Of a stretch of DNA of 64,000 nt, positions 7,649-16,798 are shown piece by piece (the stretch's first letter is position 1; each line of letters begins with the position of its first letter). A program made the translations under genes and the position numbers. The stretch lies in contig DDPF01000016.1 of NCBI GenBank assembly GCA_002342065.1, forward strand, positions 1 through 64,000, written 5' to 3'. The DNA comes from Bacteroidetes bacterium UBA2475 (GTDB lineage: Bacteria > Bacteroidota > Bacteroidia > B-17B0 > Aurantibacillaceae). A model generated the notes under the pieces. The model saw nothing but the letters and a program-made list of their open reading frames with translations, did not search any database and was not told where the DNA came from.

Positions 7649-8704
7649 TTGGAATCACAAAAGAATATATCTACCAGTATCTTTAAACTGGGTTTAATAA
7701 ATGCTCTCATCTGTTTAATTGGGTTTTTATGTTTGTTCTATTTTGGTAATTTTAAAATTGATGTTGCTTATCTTTTACTCTCTACTTTTATTTGTTTTAT
7801 TACCGGTTTTTTGATCCTCTATTATTTCTATTACGTTTCTGTAACAAAAAAAATAAACCTGCTTTCAGAAAAGATCCGTAAAAAATTTCTAAATAAAGAG
7901 ATCCCGCAAAAGTACGACCAGCTTGAAGAAGAGGATGGTCTTGTAAAACTCGAAGAAAAAGTGGATGACCTTATTGAGTCGCGCGAAAAAGAATTAAAAC
8001 ATTTTGAGAACCTGGATAGTTACCGTAAAGAATATTTAGGAAATGTATCTCACGAATTAAAAACACCTGTATTTAATATTCAAGGTTATGTGGATACACT
8101 TTTAAATGGCGGTCTTGAAGATGAAACAATAAATCTTGATTATTTAAAACGTGCTGAAAAAAGTATTGACCGTTTAATAAATATTATTGATGATCTTGAA
8201 ACGATAACACAATTAGAAAGTGGCGAGCTGCAGCTGGACACAGATAATTTTGATATTGCCCACCTTGTAAAAGATATTTATGCCGCTTTAGAATTAATTG
8301 CCGCCAAAAAAAATATAAAATTAGAACTGGCAAAAAAATACGAAAAACCTATTTATGTGAAAGCTGATAAATTCCGTATCCGCCAGGTTTTAGTAAATCT
8401 TATCACCAACAGTATTAAATATGGTAAAGACAACGGTACTACCGAAATTGCTTTGAATTACCTTAACGATGATGTTATTATTGAAATTCAGGACAACGGA
8501 ATGGGCATTGAAACCGCTCATTTGCCAAGGTTATTTGAGCGTTTTTATAGGATAGACAAAGGCCGCAGCCGCGAGCAGGGTGGAACCGGATTAGGCCTGG
8601 CCATTGTTAAGCATATTATTGAGGCCCATCAAAAGTCTATAAAAGTTGAAAGTGAAATAGGAAAAGGCACTTTATTCACTTTTTCGCTATCAGCGGGGCA
8701 ATAA
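7649..8704 (+). CDS. orphan sensor histidine kinase (PhoR-like)
   Basis: Two transmembrane helices (~13-33 and ~39-62) anchor a 351-residue kinase with almost no periplasmic loop. A linker coiled segment (~70-125) leads to the HisKA H-box GNVSHELKTP with phosphorylated H135. The HATPase domain follows with N-box LVNLITNSIKYGKDN, G1 DNGMGI, F-box LFERFYR and G2 GGTGLGLAIVKHI. The start is a TTG at 7649; no ATG exists before the first helix. No response regulator is adjacent, so its partner must be encoded elsewhere. The short loop suggests sensing inside the membrane or through partners. Confidence 0.88.
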   Translation: MESQKNISTSIFKLGLINALICLIGFLCLFYFGNFKIDVAYLLLSTFICFITGFLILYYFYYVSVTKKINLLSEKIRKKFLNKEIPQKYDQLEEEDGLVKLEEKVDDLIESREKELKHFENLDSYRKEYLGNVSHELKTPVFNIQGYVDTLLNGGLEDETINLDYLKRAEKSIDRLINIIDDLETITQLESGELQLDTDNFDIAHLVKDIYAALELIAAKKNIKLELAKKYEKPIYVKADKFRIRQVLVNLITNSIKYGKDNGTTEIALNYLNDDVIIEIQDNGMGIETAHLPRLFERFYRIDKGRSREQGGTGLGLAIVKHIIEAHQKSIKVESEIGKGTLFTFSLSAGQ

Positions 8705-8785
8705 GCTTTTTACACAAATTTTACCGTTTATCAAGTTTTACTTTCATCCCTTCTTTTTTTTAATTTATTTTAGAAAAAATATTTT

Positions 8786-10099
8786 ATGAAATTAAAATTA
8801 TCCCTTGTATTAATTTGTTTAATTCAAATTTTAAATGCTCAGCACTCTGGTGAGCCCTGTGCAACCATGCCGGTTTATTATAGCCATTTGCAAAACGCTA
8901 CAGTAAAACAAAATTATGCTTTGACTGAGCAAAAAGCCAGGCAATGGCTTAAAAATAATAAAACACAGTTATTAAAAAAGCAGAACACAGTTATTAAGAT
9001 CCCGGTTGTGGTGCATGTTGTGTATAAGAATGCAGCGCAAAATGTTGCCGATTCTATGATCTATTCGCAAATAAATGTATTGAACGAATGTTTTCGTAAA
9101 CAAAATCCAAATTACAATACAACCCGCCCTGTTTTTGATAGTTTAGGGGCAGATACGGAAATAGAATTTTGTCTTGCAAACACCGATCCGCAGGGTAATC
9201 CAACGACAGGTATTGTTAGAACGGCCGCTCCATCCAATGCACAATTCGATCCATTATTCGGTTTCGATAATTCTAAAAAACCAAGTAAAGGTGGCGATAC
9301 AGCCTGGGCAGCCAGCAGCTATTTTAATATCTGGCTGGTAGATATGAGTATCTTTAATCAAACCGTTGTATTAGGTTATGCTACTTTTCCGGGTAGCGAT
9401 CCGGCTTTAGATGGGGTAGTTATACAATATAATTATTTCGGAAAATACTCAAAACCAAATTTCCTTGGCCGAACTACTGTGCATGAAGCCGGACACTGGC
9501 TTGGTATGCGCCATATTTGGGCCGATGATGATAATGGCCAGAACCCTCAAACGGTTTATTGCGACAGTACAGATTTTGTAGATGATACTCCAAATGCAGG
9601 GCCAAAATCATCTTCTAACTGCGATAAAGCAAAAAACACCTGTAGTCTTGAAACAGCATTTTGGGGCGCTACAGATGCGCCGGATATGGTTGAGAATTAT
9701 ATGGATTATAGCAGCGATGCCTGCATGACACTTTTTACAAAAGGCCAAAAAGCAAGAATGTATTCTTTCTTAAATTCTGATCCCAATCGTATGGCAATAA
9801 AAACAAGTACCGCTAGTTGTAACACGATCATGTCGGTTAATACTGTTCAAAATTTCAACGACCTTATTGTCTTAAGTCCAAATCCTGCAAACTCACATTT
9901 AGATATTAAAATAAAAGGTTTTGGGGAGAGTGATTTTGGCCTTGTATTATATGATATAAGCGGTAAAGTTATATTAACTCAAAATGTTAATTATCTAACC
10001 GCTTCCATACCACTGCAAGATCTTGCAAATGGTCTTTATTTTGTAAAGATCTCCAATAACCATAACTCTTGTGTTAAAAAGGTACTAGTACAGCATTAA
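8786..10099 (+). CDS. secreted M43 (pappalysin-type) metalloprotease with T9SS sorting domain
   Basis: Extracellular zinc protease of 437 residues with a signal peptide (ends LNAQ). The active site TVHEAGHWLGMRH contains the extended metzincin motif HExxHxxGxxH (H233, E234, H237, H243). The Met-turn follows at VENYMDYSSDACM (M296). A calcium-site region rich in Asp (DDDNGQ, CDSTDFVDD) is typical of cytophagalysins. Residues ~360-437 form a type A sorting domain (LSPNPANSHLDIKI to GLYFVKISNN), so export is by T9SS. It is a single gene with no operon partners. Confidence 0.93.
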   Translation: MKLKLSLVLICLIQILNAQHSGEPCATMPVYYSHLQNATVKQNYALTEQKARQWLKNNKTQLLKKQNTVIKIPVVVHVVYKNAAQNVADSMIYSQINVLNECFRKQNPNYNTTRPVFDSLGADTEIEFCLANTDPQGNPTTGIVRTAAPSNAQFDPLFGFDNSKKPSKGGDTAWAASSYFNIWLVDMSIFNQTVVLGYATFPGSDPALDGVVIQYNYFGKYSKPNFLGRTTVHEAGHWLGMRHIWADDDNGQNPQTVYCDSTDFVDDTPNAGPKSSSNCDKAKNTCSLETAFWGATDAPDMVENYMDYSSDACMTLFTKGQKARMYSFLNSDPNRMAIKTSTASCNTIMSVNTVQNFNDLIVLSPNPANSHLDIKIKGFGESDFGLVLYDISGKVILTQNVNYLTASIPLQDLANGLYFVKISNNHNSCVKKVLVQH

Positions 10100-10198
10100 G
10101 CATTAAAAACTAAAAAAAACTAACAAATTGTTGAAAATTTGAGCTGATTTATTGCTAAACTTGCCTATTATTAGTAAAATTGCAAAAACTATTATACA

Positions 10199-10543
10199 AT
10201 GGCTGAAATTCATATCACCGGAATCAATTATATAGAAATTAACTCTCAAGAAGGGTTAGAATTTAAATACAAACCAGAAGTTCCAAAATTAAAACTGGTA
10301 GGCACTTTATTGAACGCAGAAAGCGAAGATGAAGAAGATGGCGTTCTATTTTTAACTCAAAAACAACTTAACCAGGTGCTTACTAATAAAGATGTAGATC
10401 TTAAGTTGGTAGATGACCGTTGGACCTTAAGCAAGCCTCTTACAAAAGAGCAGGTAAAAAAAGTTGGACTTGTAGATGTTGATGCTGAATACTTAGGCGC
10501 AGCAGGCGAATTTAAGTGTTACGAAGCTGTTAAGGTTTCTTAA
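10199..10543 (+). CDS. hypothetical small acidic protein
   Basis: 114-residue cytoplasmic protein without signal peptide or membrane segment. It has an acidic patch (AESEDEEDG, ~41-49) and otherwise alternating hydrophobic strands, suggesting a small alpha/beta fold. I do not recognise a family. The frame is well formed with codon use like its neighbours, and it converges on the outer-membrane gene ending 9 bp away on the other strand. Confidence 0.7.
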   Translation: MAEIHITGINYIEINSQEGLEFKYKPEVPKLKLVGTLLNAESEDEEDGVLFLTQKQLNQVLTNKDVDLKLVDDRWTLSKPLTKEQVKKVGLVDVDAEYLGAAGEFKCYEAVKVS

Positions 10544-10551
10544 TTACTAAA

Positions 10552-11223
10552 TTACCAAACTGCAGGCCCTTTCTTTTTAGTGAATTTTGAATTAGGAAAT
10601 AATTCATAATACAACTGATCGAACCAAACTAAAACTTTAAAACTATAAGTAGGCGAATTTAATTTTTCGCCTATTTTTTTGCTGTTAACTAAAGTAAAAC
10701 GGTAGGCCACATCGGCGCCAAGGCCAAACCACCTAAAGACTTTAAACTGCGCGGTAATGCCGGGTTCGTAAAGTATAAAAAAATATTTTTTCTCTCTTTC
10801 ACGCGCTAAATAACGTTTATCGTTCTTCCACCAACTAAAGCCAGTGCCTGCTTGTATAGGCACACTCAACTGCCAGCGTTTTGTTTTATGAAAAACAAAA
10901 TCTACATAATAGGCAAGATAAGCCATCTTTAAGAACTTAGTAATTGTATCTGTCTTCCCTAATTCATTTTCTGAGTAAAAATCTTTTTTAAAATCCGATT
11001 TCAGCCAGCTAACTCCACCGCCAATTCTTAGTTTCCTTTGAAAGGCAACGCCCAGCCTTACACCTGTTACACTAATTATCTGGTTATCAATAAAACTGTT
11101 TCTCGACTCTAATCGTGCATCTATACTGGATTTATGATTGAAGATATCATGCAATGAGTCTAAGAACTGCGCATTGCTTACCGCACAATAAAAAAACAAA
11201 AGTATAAAGCCGGCCTTTCTCAT
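10552..11223 (-). CDS. hypothetical outer-membrane beta-barrel protein
   Basis: 223 residues with a signal peptide (MRKAGFILLFFYCAVSNAQ) and alternating amphipathic strands containing many aromatic residues (YLAYYVDFVFHKTKRWQLSVPIQAGTG... GLGADVAYRF), typical of small beta-barrels. No family is identifiable. The start ATG at 11223 lies 7 nt after a consensus -7 box (11231-11238). It is divergent from recG, sharing the 89-bp spacer. Confidence 0.65.
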   Translation of the reverse strand: MRKAGFILLFFYCAVSNAQFLDSLHDIFNHKSSIDARLESRNSFIDNQIISVTGVRLGVAFQRKLRIGGGVSWLKSDFKKDFYSENELGKTDTITKFLKMAYLAYYVDFVFHKTKRWQLSVPIQAGTGFSWWKNDKRYLAREREKKYFFILYEPGITAQFKVFRWFGLGADVAYRFTLVNSKKIGEKLNSPTYSFKVLVWFDQLYYELFPNSKFTKKKGPAVW

Positions 11224-11230
11224 CCTCTAA

Positions 11231-11238
11231 CAAATTTA
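11231..11238 (-). promoter_or_regulatory. -7 box of the beta-barrel gene
   Basis: TAAATTTG on the minus strand ends 7 nt before the ATG at 11223, implying a 5' leader of only about 3 nt. Confidence 0.5.
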
Positions 11239-11312
11239 CGTGTATAACTCTTTTTAATCCTGTTGGTTATTCAATTGTTTCAACAATCTACTTATAGTAA
11301 ATTTAAACCTTG

Positions 11313-13409
11313 ATGTTAGACACACCTATTGTATATTTAAAAGGTATTGGCCCCCAGCGCGCCGAGGTGTTAAAAAAAGAACTTAACATTTTTACTTACC
11401 GCGATCTCTTAACCTATTATCCTTTCAGGTATGTTGACAGAACAAAATTCTCTACTATAAAAGAGATCCATGACGAAACACAATACGTTCAGATAAAAGG
11501 AATAATTGATAGCCTTGAAATTGTGGGATTGAAGCAGGCCAAACGTTTGGTGGTGCAGTTCAGGGATAATACCGGAATTATTGAATTGGTTTTTTTTAAA
11601 GGTTATAACTGGATGGCTCAAAAGTTACTGGTGGGTAAAGAGTACGTTGTGTTTGGAAAACCAACAGCCTTTAACCGCAAATTTAATTTAGCGCACCCTG
11701 ATATTGATCTGGTAAGCGACGATCTTTTAAGTCAGCAATCGGCCTTCCAGGCAGTATATAACTCTTCCGAAAAATTAAAGATAAAAGGTTTAGATAGTGA
11801 AGGCATTCGTAAGACCATTCGCGGACTAATAAACCAATTGCAACCCCAACATCTTGAAGAGACATTAGGTGATGAAGTAAAAGCCGATCACAAATTAATT
11901 GACAGGTATAACGCCTTTAAATACATTCATTGTCCGGAGAATGCACAACAATTAAAAGACGCGGAGCTGCGTTTAAAATTTGATGAACTGTTTTATATTC
12001 AACTACGGTTATTAAAATTAAATAAAGTGCGGGCTATAACGGTTCGCGGCTTTGTATTCTCAAAAGTAGGAGAACACTTTAATGATTTTTTTACCAATTA
12101 TTTACCTTTTGAATTAACCAACGCGCAAAAAAGGGTTTTAAAAGAGATCCGTTTGGATGTTGGCAGCGGTAGGCAAATGAACCGTTTGTTGCAAGGCGAT
12201 GTAGGCAGCGGCAAAACAATGGTAGCTTTAATGAGCATGCTTTTGGCCATTGACAATGGTTTTCAGACCGCTATCATGGCACCCACCGAAATTTTAGCGC
12301 AACAACATCTTATTACTTTTAAAGAGTTACTTCAGTCGATGAATATTGAAGTGGCACTTCTTACAGGATCTACAAAAGCAAAAGAGCGCAAACTCATTCA
12401 CGCAAAATTATTAAGCGGCGAAATAAAAATTTTAATTGGTACACATGCTTTAATTGAAGATATAGTTCAATTTAATAATTTAGGTTTTGTTGTTATTGAT
12501 GAGCAGCATCGTTTTGGCGTAGCGCAGCGCGCAAAACTTCGCGCGAAAAACAGTGTGCCACCGCATATGTTAATTATGACGGCTACGCCAATACCCCGTA
12601 CACTGGCAATGACGTTGTATGGAGATCTTGACACAAGTTTAATTGATGAATTGCCTGCTGGAAGAAAACCAATTAAAACATTACACTTTATGGAAAACCA
12701 CCGCTTACGGGTGTATGGTTTTATGCGCGAACAAATTGAAATAGGAAGACAAGTGTACGTTGTTTTTCCATTAATAAAGGAAAGCGAAAAAATGGATTAT
12801 CAAAACCTACAGCAGGGTTGCGATAACATAGTGCACGAATTTCCACCGCCGCAATACCAGGTAAGCATTGTGCATGGTAAATTAACTGCCGATCAAAAAG
12901 AATTTGAGATGCAGCGTTTTGTAAAAGGCGAAACGCAAATAATGGTAGCCACAACAGTAATTGAAGTGGGCGTTAATGTGCCTAATGCAAGTGTAATGGT
13001 AATTGAAAGTGCCGAGCGTTTTGGTTTGTCGCAATTACATCAGTTGCGCGGCAGGGTGGGGCGTGGCGCCGATCAAAGTTATTGTTTGCTTTTGACAGGC
13101 TACAAATTAGGAGCAGACAGCCGATTAAGAATGGAAACAATGGTGCGCACTACAGATGGTTTTGAAATAAGTGAAGTGGATCTTAAATTACGTGGCCCGG
13201 GAGACATTGAAGGAACACAACAAAGCGGCGTTATGGATCTTAAATTAGCGAATCTTGCTTTAGATGGACATATTTTACAATTGGCAAGACAGGCAGCGCA
13301 ATCTGTTTTAGATGAAGATGTAAATTTTGATCTCGAAAAAAATAAAGTATACGAAAAACAATTAGCCTTTCAACAACAGAACAGGCCTAACTGGAGTAAG
13401 ATAGGGTAG
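11313..13409 (+). CDS. recG: ATP-dependent DNA helicase RecG
   Basis: Branch-migration helicase that remodels stalled replication forks and Holliday junctions. An N-terminal wedge/OB region begins VYLKGIGPQRAEVLKKEL and contains the FFKGYNW segment. The SF2 helicase core shows Walker A GDVGSGKT, a DEQH box (VVIDEQHRFG) and motif III TATPIPRTLA. The C-terminal part contains GRVGRGADQSYCLLLT and a TRG-type ending. The length of about 698 residues is normal. I chose ATG 11313 over the in-frame TTG three bases upstream because ATG is the commoner start and nothing conserved would be lost. Confidence 0.96.
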   Translation: MLDTPIVYLKGIGPQRAEVLKKELNIFTYRDLLTYYPFRYVDRTKFSTIKEIHDETQYVQIKGIIDSLEIVGLKQAKRLVVQFRDNTGIIELVFFKGYNWMAQKLLVGKEYVVFGKPTAFNRKFNLAHPDIDLVSDDLLSQQSAFQAVYNSSEKLKIKGLDSEGIRKTIRGLINQLQPQHLEETLGDEVKADHKLIDRYNAFKYIHCPENAQQLKDAELRLKFDELFYIQLRLLKLNKVRAITVRGFVFSKVGEHFNDFFTNYLPFELTNAQKRVLKEIRLDVGSGRQMNRLLQGDVGSGKTMVALMSMLLAIDNGFQTAIMAPTEILAQQHLITFKELLQSMNIEVALLTGSTKAKERKLIHAKLLSGEIKILIGTHALIEDIVQFNNLGFVVIDEQHRFGVAQRAKLRAKNSVPPHMLIMTATPIPRTLAMTLYGDLDTSLIDELPAGRKPIKTLHFMENHRLRVYGFMREQIEIGRQVYVVFPLIKESEKMDYQNLQQGCDNIVHEFPPPQYQVSIVHGKLTADQKEFEMQRFVKGETQIMVATTVIEVGVNVPNASVMVIESAERFGLSQLHQLRGRVGRGADQSYCLLLTGYKLGADSRLRMETMVRTTDGFEISEVDLKLRGPGDIEGTQQSGVMDLKLANLALDGHILQLARQAAQSVLDEDVNFDLEKNKVYEKQLAFQQQNRPNWSKIG

Positions 13410-13464
13410 AATTAAATTAAAAGTTGTATTTCTATTATAATTAATTAGCTTTATTGCCGTAATT

Positions 13465-13866
13465 ATGGACCTAGACATCTTTGAAGAAAAAGTTATTGAG
13501 AATGATGTAGCAATTGTTCGTTCCAGAAAGGACGGAATTGTACATGTTACGTTTAAAGAAGGAACTGAAATTGATGCTGCTTTGCAAGACAGAATGATAG
13601 AAATTTATCTTGAGATTTGTGGAGGTAGAAAGAGGCCATTTTTATACACGGGTATCGGCGATGTTACTATTACTAAAGAAGGCCGCGAACATTCTAAAAA
13701 CCTTGAGGATGTTTTTCCTGCTGCTGCAACCGCTGTAATTGCCGATAGTATTGCTTATAAATTAATAGCGAATTTTTATTTAAAGGTAAATAAACCAAAA
13801 ACACCTTACAAAGTATTTAAAGATATTCCTTCGGCCGAATCCTGGTTAAAAAAATTTATTGAATAA
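13465..13866 (+). CDS. small STAS/SEC14-like protein (DUF7793-like)
   Basis: 133-residue cytoplasmic protein. The pattern of two strands (VAIVRSRKDGIVHVTFKEGTE), a helix, a strand (RPFLYTGIGDV), then KEGREHSKNL, AAATAVIADSIAYKLIANF and PYKVFKDIPSAESWLKKFI matches the small STAS/SEC14-like proteins common in Bacteroidota that end in an EALxWL-type helix. No function is established. It lies 55 bp after recG and may be co-transcribed. Confidence 0.6.
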   Translation: MDLDIFEEKVIENDVAIVRSRKDGIVHVTFKEGTEIDAALQDRMIEIYLEICGGRKRPFLYTGIGDVTITKEGREHSKNLEDVFPAAATAVIADSIAYKLIANFYLKVNKPKTPYKVFKDIPSAESWLKKFIE

Positions 13867-13886
13867 CGACCAGTAATTTATAGCAG

Positions 13887-14576
13887 TTAACTTAATGAAA
13901 ATTCTACCGCTGCTTTTGAATGTATTAAAGCGGTATCAAATACTGGAAGACTCAGATCTCCCTTTTTTATCAATAATGGAATTTCGGTGCATCCAAGTAT
14001 TACTCCTTCTGCACCTCTATCTTTTAATTTATTGATGATAGAAATATAACGTTGTTTACTTTCTTCTTTAATTAAACCTCTTCCTAGTTCTTCAAAAATA
14101 GTGTAATGAATAAATTCCCTGTCGGTTTCATGGGGAATAATTGCTTCAATATTTTGTTCTTTAAGTTTGGAGGTAAAAAAATCAAGTTCCATAGTGAATT
14201 TTGTTCCAAGCAAAGCTACTTTCTTTAAATTTTGTTTTTTTATTTCTGCGGCAGTTGCTGTTGCAATGTGTAAAACAGGCAAACCAACTTTTTCTTCAAC
14301 CCTGTCGGCAATTAAATGCATGGTGTTGGCGCAAAGAACAATTGCTTCGGCTCCGCTGCGCTTTAAATGTTCGCAGGCTTCAGAGATCATTTTGAAAGTG
14401 GATTCCCAATCGTTATTATCATTGTTCTTTTTTATCTCTGCATAATTAAAAGAATAAATAATGCACGTAGAAAAATTAAGGCCGCCCAGTTTTTCATTTA
14501 TTCCTTCGTTAATAGCTTTGTAATAATCTATTGTAGAAACCCAGCTAATACCACCTATCAATCCTAGTGTTTTCAT
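13887..14576 (-). CDS. aspartate/glutamate racemase family protein
   Basis: Amino-acid racemase fold of 229 residues. It shows the family start MKTLGLIGGISWVST and both catalytic cysteines: C82 in VLCANTMH and C196 in ILGCTEIPL. These two Cys act as the acid/base pair on opposite faces of the substrate. GLPVLHIATATA and LLGTKFTME are also typical. It is closer to the RacX/YgeA broad-specificity group than to MurI, but the substrate cannot be read from the sequence. It stands alone on the minus strand behind the terminator of the ompA-type gene. Confidence 0.88.
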   Translation of the reverse strand: MKTLGLIGGISWVSTIDYYKAINEGINEKLGGLNFSTCIIYSFNYAEIKKNNDNNDWESTFKMISEACEHLKRSGAEAIVLCANTMHLIADRVEEKVGLPVLHIATATAAEIKKQNLKKVALLGTKFTMELDFFTSKLKEQNIEAIIPHETDREFIHYTIFEELGRGLIKEESKQRYISIINKLKDRGAEGVILGCTEIPLLIKKGDLSLPVFDTALIHSKAAVEFSLS

Positions 14577-14605
14577 ATTATTTTTTAAAACACTAATTTA
14601 CAAAT

Positions 14606-14638
14606 AAAAAACCCTGTAAACATTTTGTTTACAGGGTT
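14606..14638 (-). terminator. Rho-independent terminator of the OmpA-family gene
   Basis: On the minus strand the stem AACCCTGTAAAC/GTTTACAGGGTT (14627-14638 with 14610-14621) with a 5-nt loop runs into a T tract (14611-14606). Confidence 0.92.
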
Positions 14639-14669
14639 CTTATATAATTTAATTAATTGTTGTTTTGTA

Positions 14670-16187
14670 TTAGTATGAAGTTTTAAGTTCAACCCTTCTG
14701 TTCTTAGCTTTACCTTTAGCAGTTTTGTTATCACCAACTGGTTTTGTTTCACCATAACCGATAGCATTTAAGCGGGATGAAGCAATACCTTTTGACTCTA
14801 AATAACTTTTAACAGTGTTAGTTCTTTTTTGTGAAAGATCCATGTTATAAGCATCTTCACCAACATTGTCAGTATGACCTTCAACTGTTAAATTAACACC
14901 TTCGTAACGATTTAAGATCGCTGCAAGATCATCTAATTGTGAGTTTGAGATCAGTTTTAATTTGTCGCTACCTGTTTCAAAATAAATTTTGCTGGCAATA
15001 ACGTTGATCTTAACAATATCTTCTTTTGCAATTTCAGGACAACCTTTGTTTGCGATAGTACCTTTAGTAGCAGGACAATGATCTTCGTTATCAGAAACTC
15101 CATCACCATCAGTATCAGGACAACCTTTGAAAGCTAAGATACCAGCTTTATCCGGACAAGCATCTTCTTCGTTTACTAAACCATCTTTATCATTATCTAA
15201 AGTACAACCCGTTGCATCAACTTTGTATCCGGCTATTGTTCCAGCACATTTGTCATCCATATCAACTACACCATCTTTATCTGTATCAGGACAACCTTTA
15301 TATTTAGCTTCACCAAATACATCAGGACAACGATCTTCAGTATCAGTAATACCATCAAGATCTTTATCAGGACAACCATTTAAAGAAGCAATACCTGAGA
15401 TATCAGCACACTTATCTAAATAATCAGCTACACCATCACCATCACGATCTAACGGACAACCAACAGCATCAACAGCAACACCTGCCGGAGTATTTCCACA
15501 CTTATCTTTTTTATCAGATACACCATCATTATCAGCATCTTTCTTTTTACCTAAGTTAAAAGTTAAACCTGCTTTGTGATATAAATAGCCATCATTAGCG
15601 TTAAGTCCTGTAGTAGCATCATAACCGCCTTGCTCATTATCAATATCGTCATAAGTAGTGTACATAAATGATTCTTCGATCTGGAAATTTACAACGCTGT
15701 TTAAACGGAAGTTAAGACCAAAACCTCCTGAAGGAAGTGAAAAGTCAAAACGTTCTCCTTTATCTTTAAGAGAATAAATACCTTCGTGAAAAATAACTCC
15801 CGCACCTAAAAATAAATATGGACGTACTGCATATTTAGGATCAAGGATATTGAAACGTAACAACATTTCAGCAGTATTTAAACGAATGCGAAAATGATTA
15901 AGTCCTTCTGGTTCTGTTGCCCATGCAGCGCGTGGTTCAAAATTTCCTATTTCGCCTCTTGTAAAAGCAGCAGAAAGATCAAAATGTTTGCTTAAGTAGG
16001 CTGAAACGGAAATCCCTGCAAATGCATATGTAGATGGCTGATCGACACTATAGAAGTTCATGCCTCGGTCGCCATTATACTGTATAATTCCGCCATGGAC
16101 ACCAACGTTCCACTTTTTTTCTTCTGTTTGTGAGTATGTTGTAAATGCAGTTAAACAACACGCAAATAATAGTAATAATTTTTTCAT
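14670..16187 (-). CDS. OmpA-family outer-membrane protein with thrombospondin type 3 repeats
   Basis: 505 residues with a signal peptide (ends TTYSQ). An N-terminal beta-barrel (~25-215) is followed by six calcium-binding TSP3 repeats of the form DxDxDGVxDxxDxCP (~217-385) and a C-terminal OmpA peptidoglycan-binding domain (IYFETGSDKLKLIS, VEGHTDNVGEDAYNMDLSQ, RLNAIGYGETKPV, NRRVELKTSY). It links the outer membrane to peptidoglycan, with Ca2+ rigidifying the stalk. The 308-bp region upstream holds no gene, so a long leader is possible. It is probably abundant, given the strong terminator. Confidence 0.93.
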   Translation of the reverse strand: MKKLLLLFACCLTAFTTYSQTEEKKWNVGVHGGIIQYNGDRGMNFYSVDQPSTYAFAGISVSAYLSKHFDLSAAFTRGEIGNFEPRAAWATEPEGLNHFRIRLNTAEMLLRFNILDPKYAVRPYLFLGAGVIFHEGIYSLKDKGERFDFSLPSGGFGLNFRLNSVVNFQIEESFMYTTYDDIDNEQGGYDATTGLNANDGYLYHKAGLTFNLGKKKDADNDGVSDKKDKCGNTPAGVAVDAVGCPLDRDGDGVADYLDKCADISGIASLNGCPDKDLDGITDTEDRCPDVFGEAKYKGCPDTDKDGVVDMDDKCAGTIAGYKVDATGCTLDNDKDGLVNEEDACPDKAGILAFKGCPDTDGDGVSDNEDHCPATKGTIANKGCPEIAKEDIVKINVIASKIYFETGSDKLKLISNSQLDDLAAILNRYEGVNLTVEGHTDNVGEDAYNMDLSQKRTNTVKSYLESKGIASSRLNAIGYGETKPVGDNKTAKGKAKNRRVELKTSY

Positions 16188-16495
16188 TGGATCTTTTTTT
16201 TAGTTTATTTTTTTAATGAATGCTTTCATATAATTATGCCGACGAAAAACTTTACTTGGGTGTGATTTCCCCAAACCAATAGTATCAATGGTCTCCAGTC
16301 ATCTCACCAGTCAAAGTACAATCAGAGTGTGCGTATTCTCGTTCATAGCTTGCCTCAAATTGAGGAAGTTAATACATGGTTGTAGTGAAAAATGATCCCG
16401 TGAAATCCGGAAATAGAATATGTCCAGTAAGTTCTACACTATATTTTATTGTGTAACAAAAAAAATTACATTTGTAAACACTAAAATTAAAGATC
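16188..16495. other. gene-free stretch upstream of two divergent genes
   Basis: I find no coding frame, tRNA or repeat here. It must contain the promoter of the minus-strand OmpA gene, but no clear TAnnTTTG box is visible near that start. The right end carries the -7 box of the PhnA-domain gene. Confidence 0.4.
16467..16474 (+). promoter_or_regulatory. -7 box of the PhnA-domain gene
   Basis: TACATTTG fits TAnnTTTG. A TTG lies 15 nt upstream (16449-16451), slightly closer than usual. The expected leader is about 18 nt. Confidence 0.5.
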
Positions 16496-16705
16496 ATGGA
16501 TGTAAAAGATAGCAACGGTACAATTCTAAATAATGGCGATTCGGTTCACTTAATAAAAGACCTAAAAGTAAAAGGCTCTTCGTTGGTTTTAAAAAGGGGT
16601 AAGGTGATAAAGAATATTAAACTGACCGATAACGAAGATGAGGTGGATTGCAGGGTAGACGGAAGCAGTATTGTTTTGAGAACGGAGTTTTTGAAAAAGG
16701 GGTAA
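16496..16705 (+). CDS. PhnA/YjdM C-terminal-domain protein
   Basis: 69 residues matching the C-terminal domain of PhnA/YjdM: VKDSNGTILNNGDSVHLIKD, LKVKGSSLVLKRGKVIKNIKL and the ending LRTEFLKKG. The N-terminal zinc-ribbon of full-length PhnA is absent. Despite its name the family is not required for phosphonate breakdown and its role is unknown. It is a single gene with its own promoter. Confidence 0.85.
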   Translation: MDVKDSNGTILNNGDSVHLIKDLKVKGSSLVLKRGKVIKNIKLTDNEDEVDCRVDGSSIVLRTEFLKKG

Positions 16706-16711
16706 TTTGAG

Positions 16712-16796
16712 TTATTAGTTAATAGCGAATAGTTATTAGTCAGAACATTTTCTATTAACTAATCCCTATTAACTATTCCCTATTAACTATTCCCTA
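16712..16796. repeat. intergenic element with three 14-bp tandem units and an inverted arm
   Basis: TTAACTA(A/T)TCCCTA occurs three times in tandem at 16755-16768, 16769-16782 and 16783-16796. The left arm (16712-16740) contains TTAGTTAATAGCGAATAGTTA, complementary to the units with few mismatches. It sits between the convergent PhnA-domain gene and rarA, 2 bp from the rarA stop codon, and could act as a bidirectional hairpin. Confidence 0.75.
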
Positions 16797-16798
16797 AT

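Noticed and set aside
14585..14767. 60-codon minus-strand frame at the end of the OmpA gene
   Set aside because: It overlaps the OmpA-domain coding end and the terminator hairpin.
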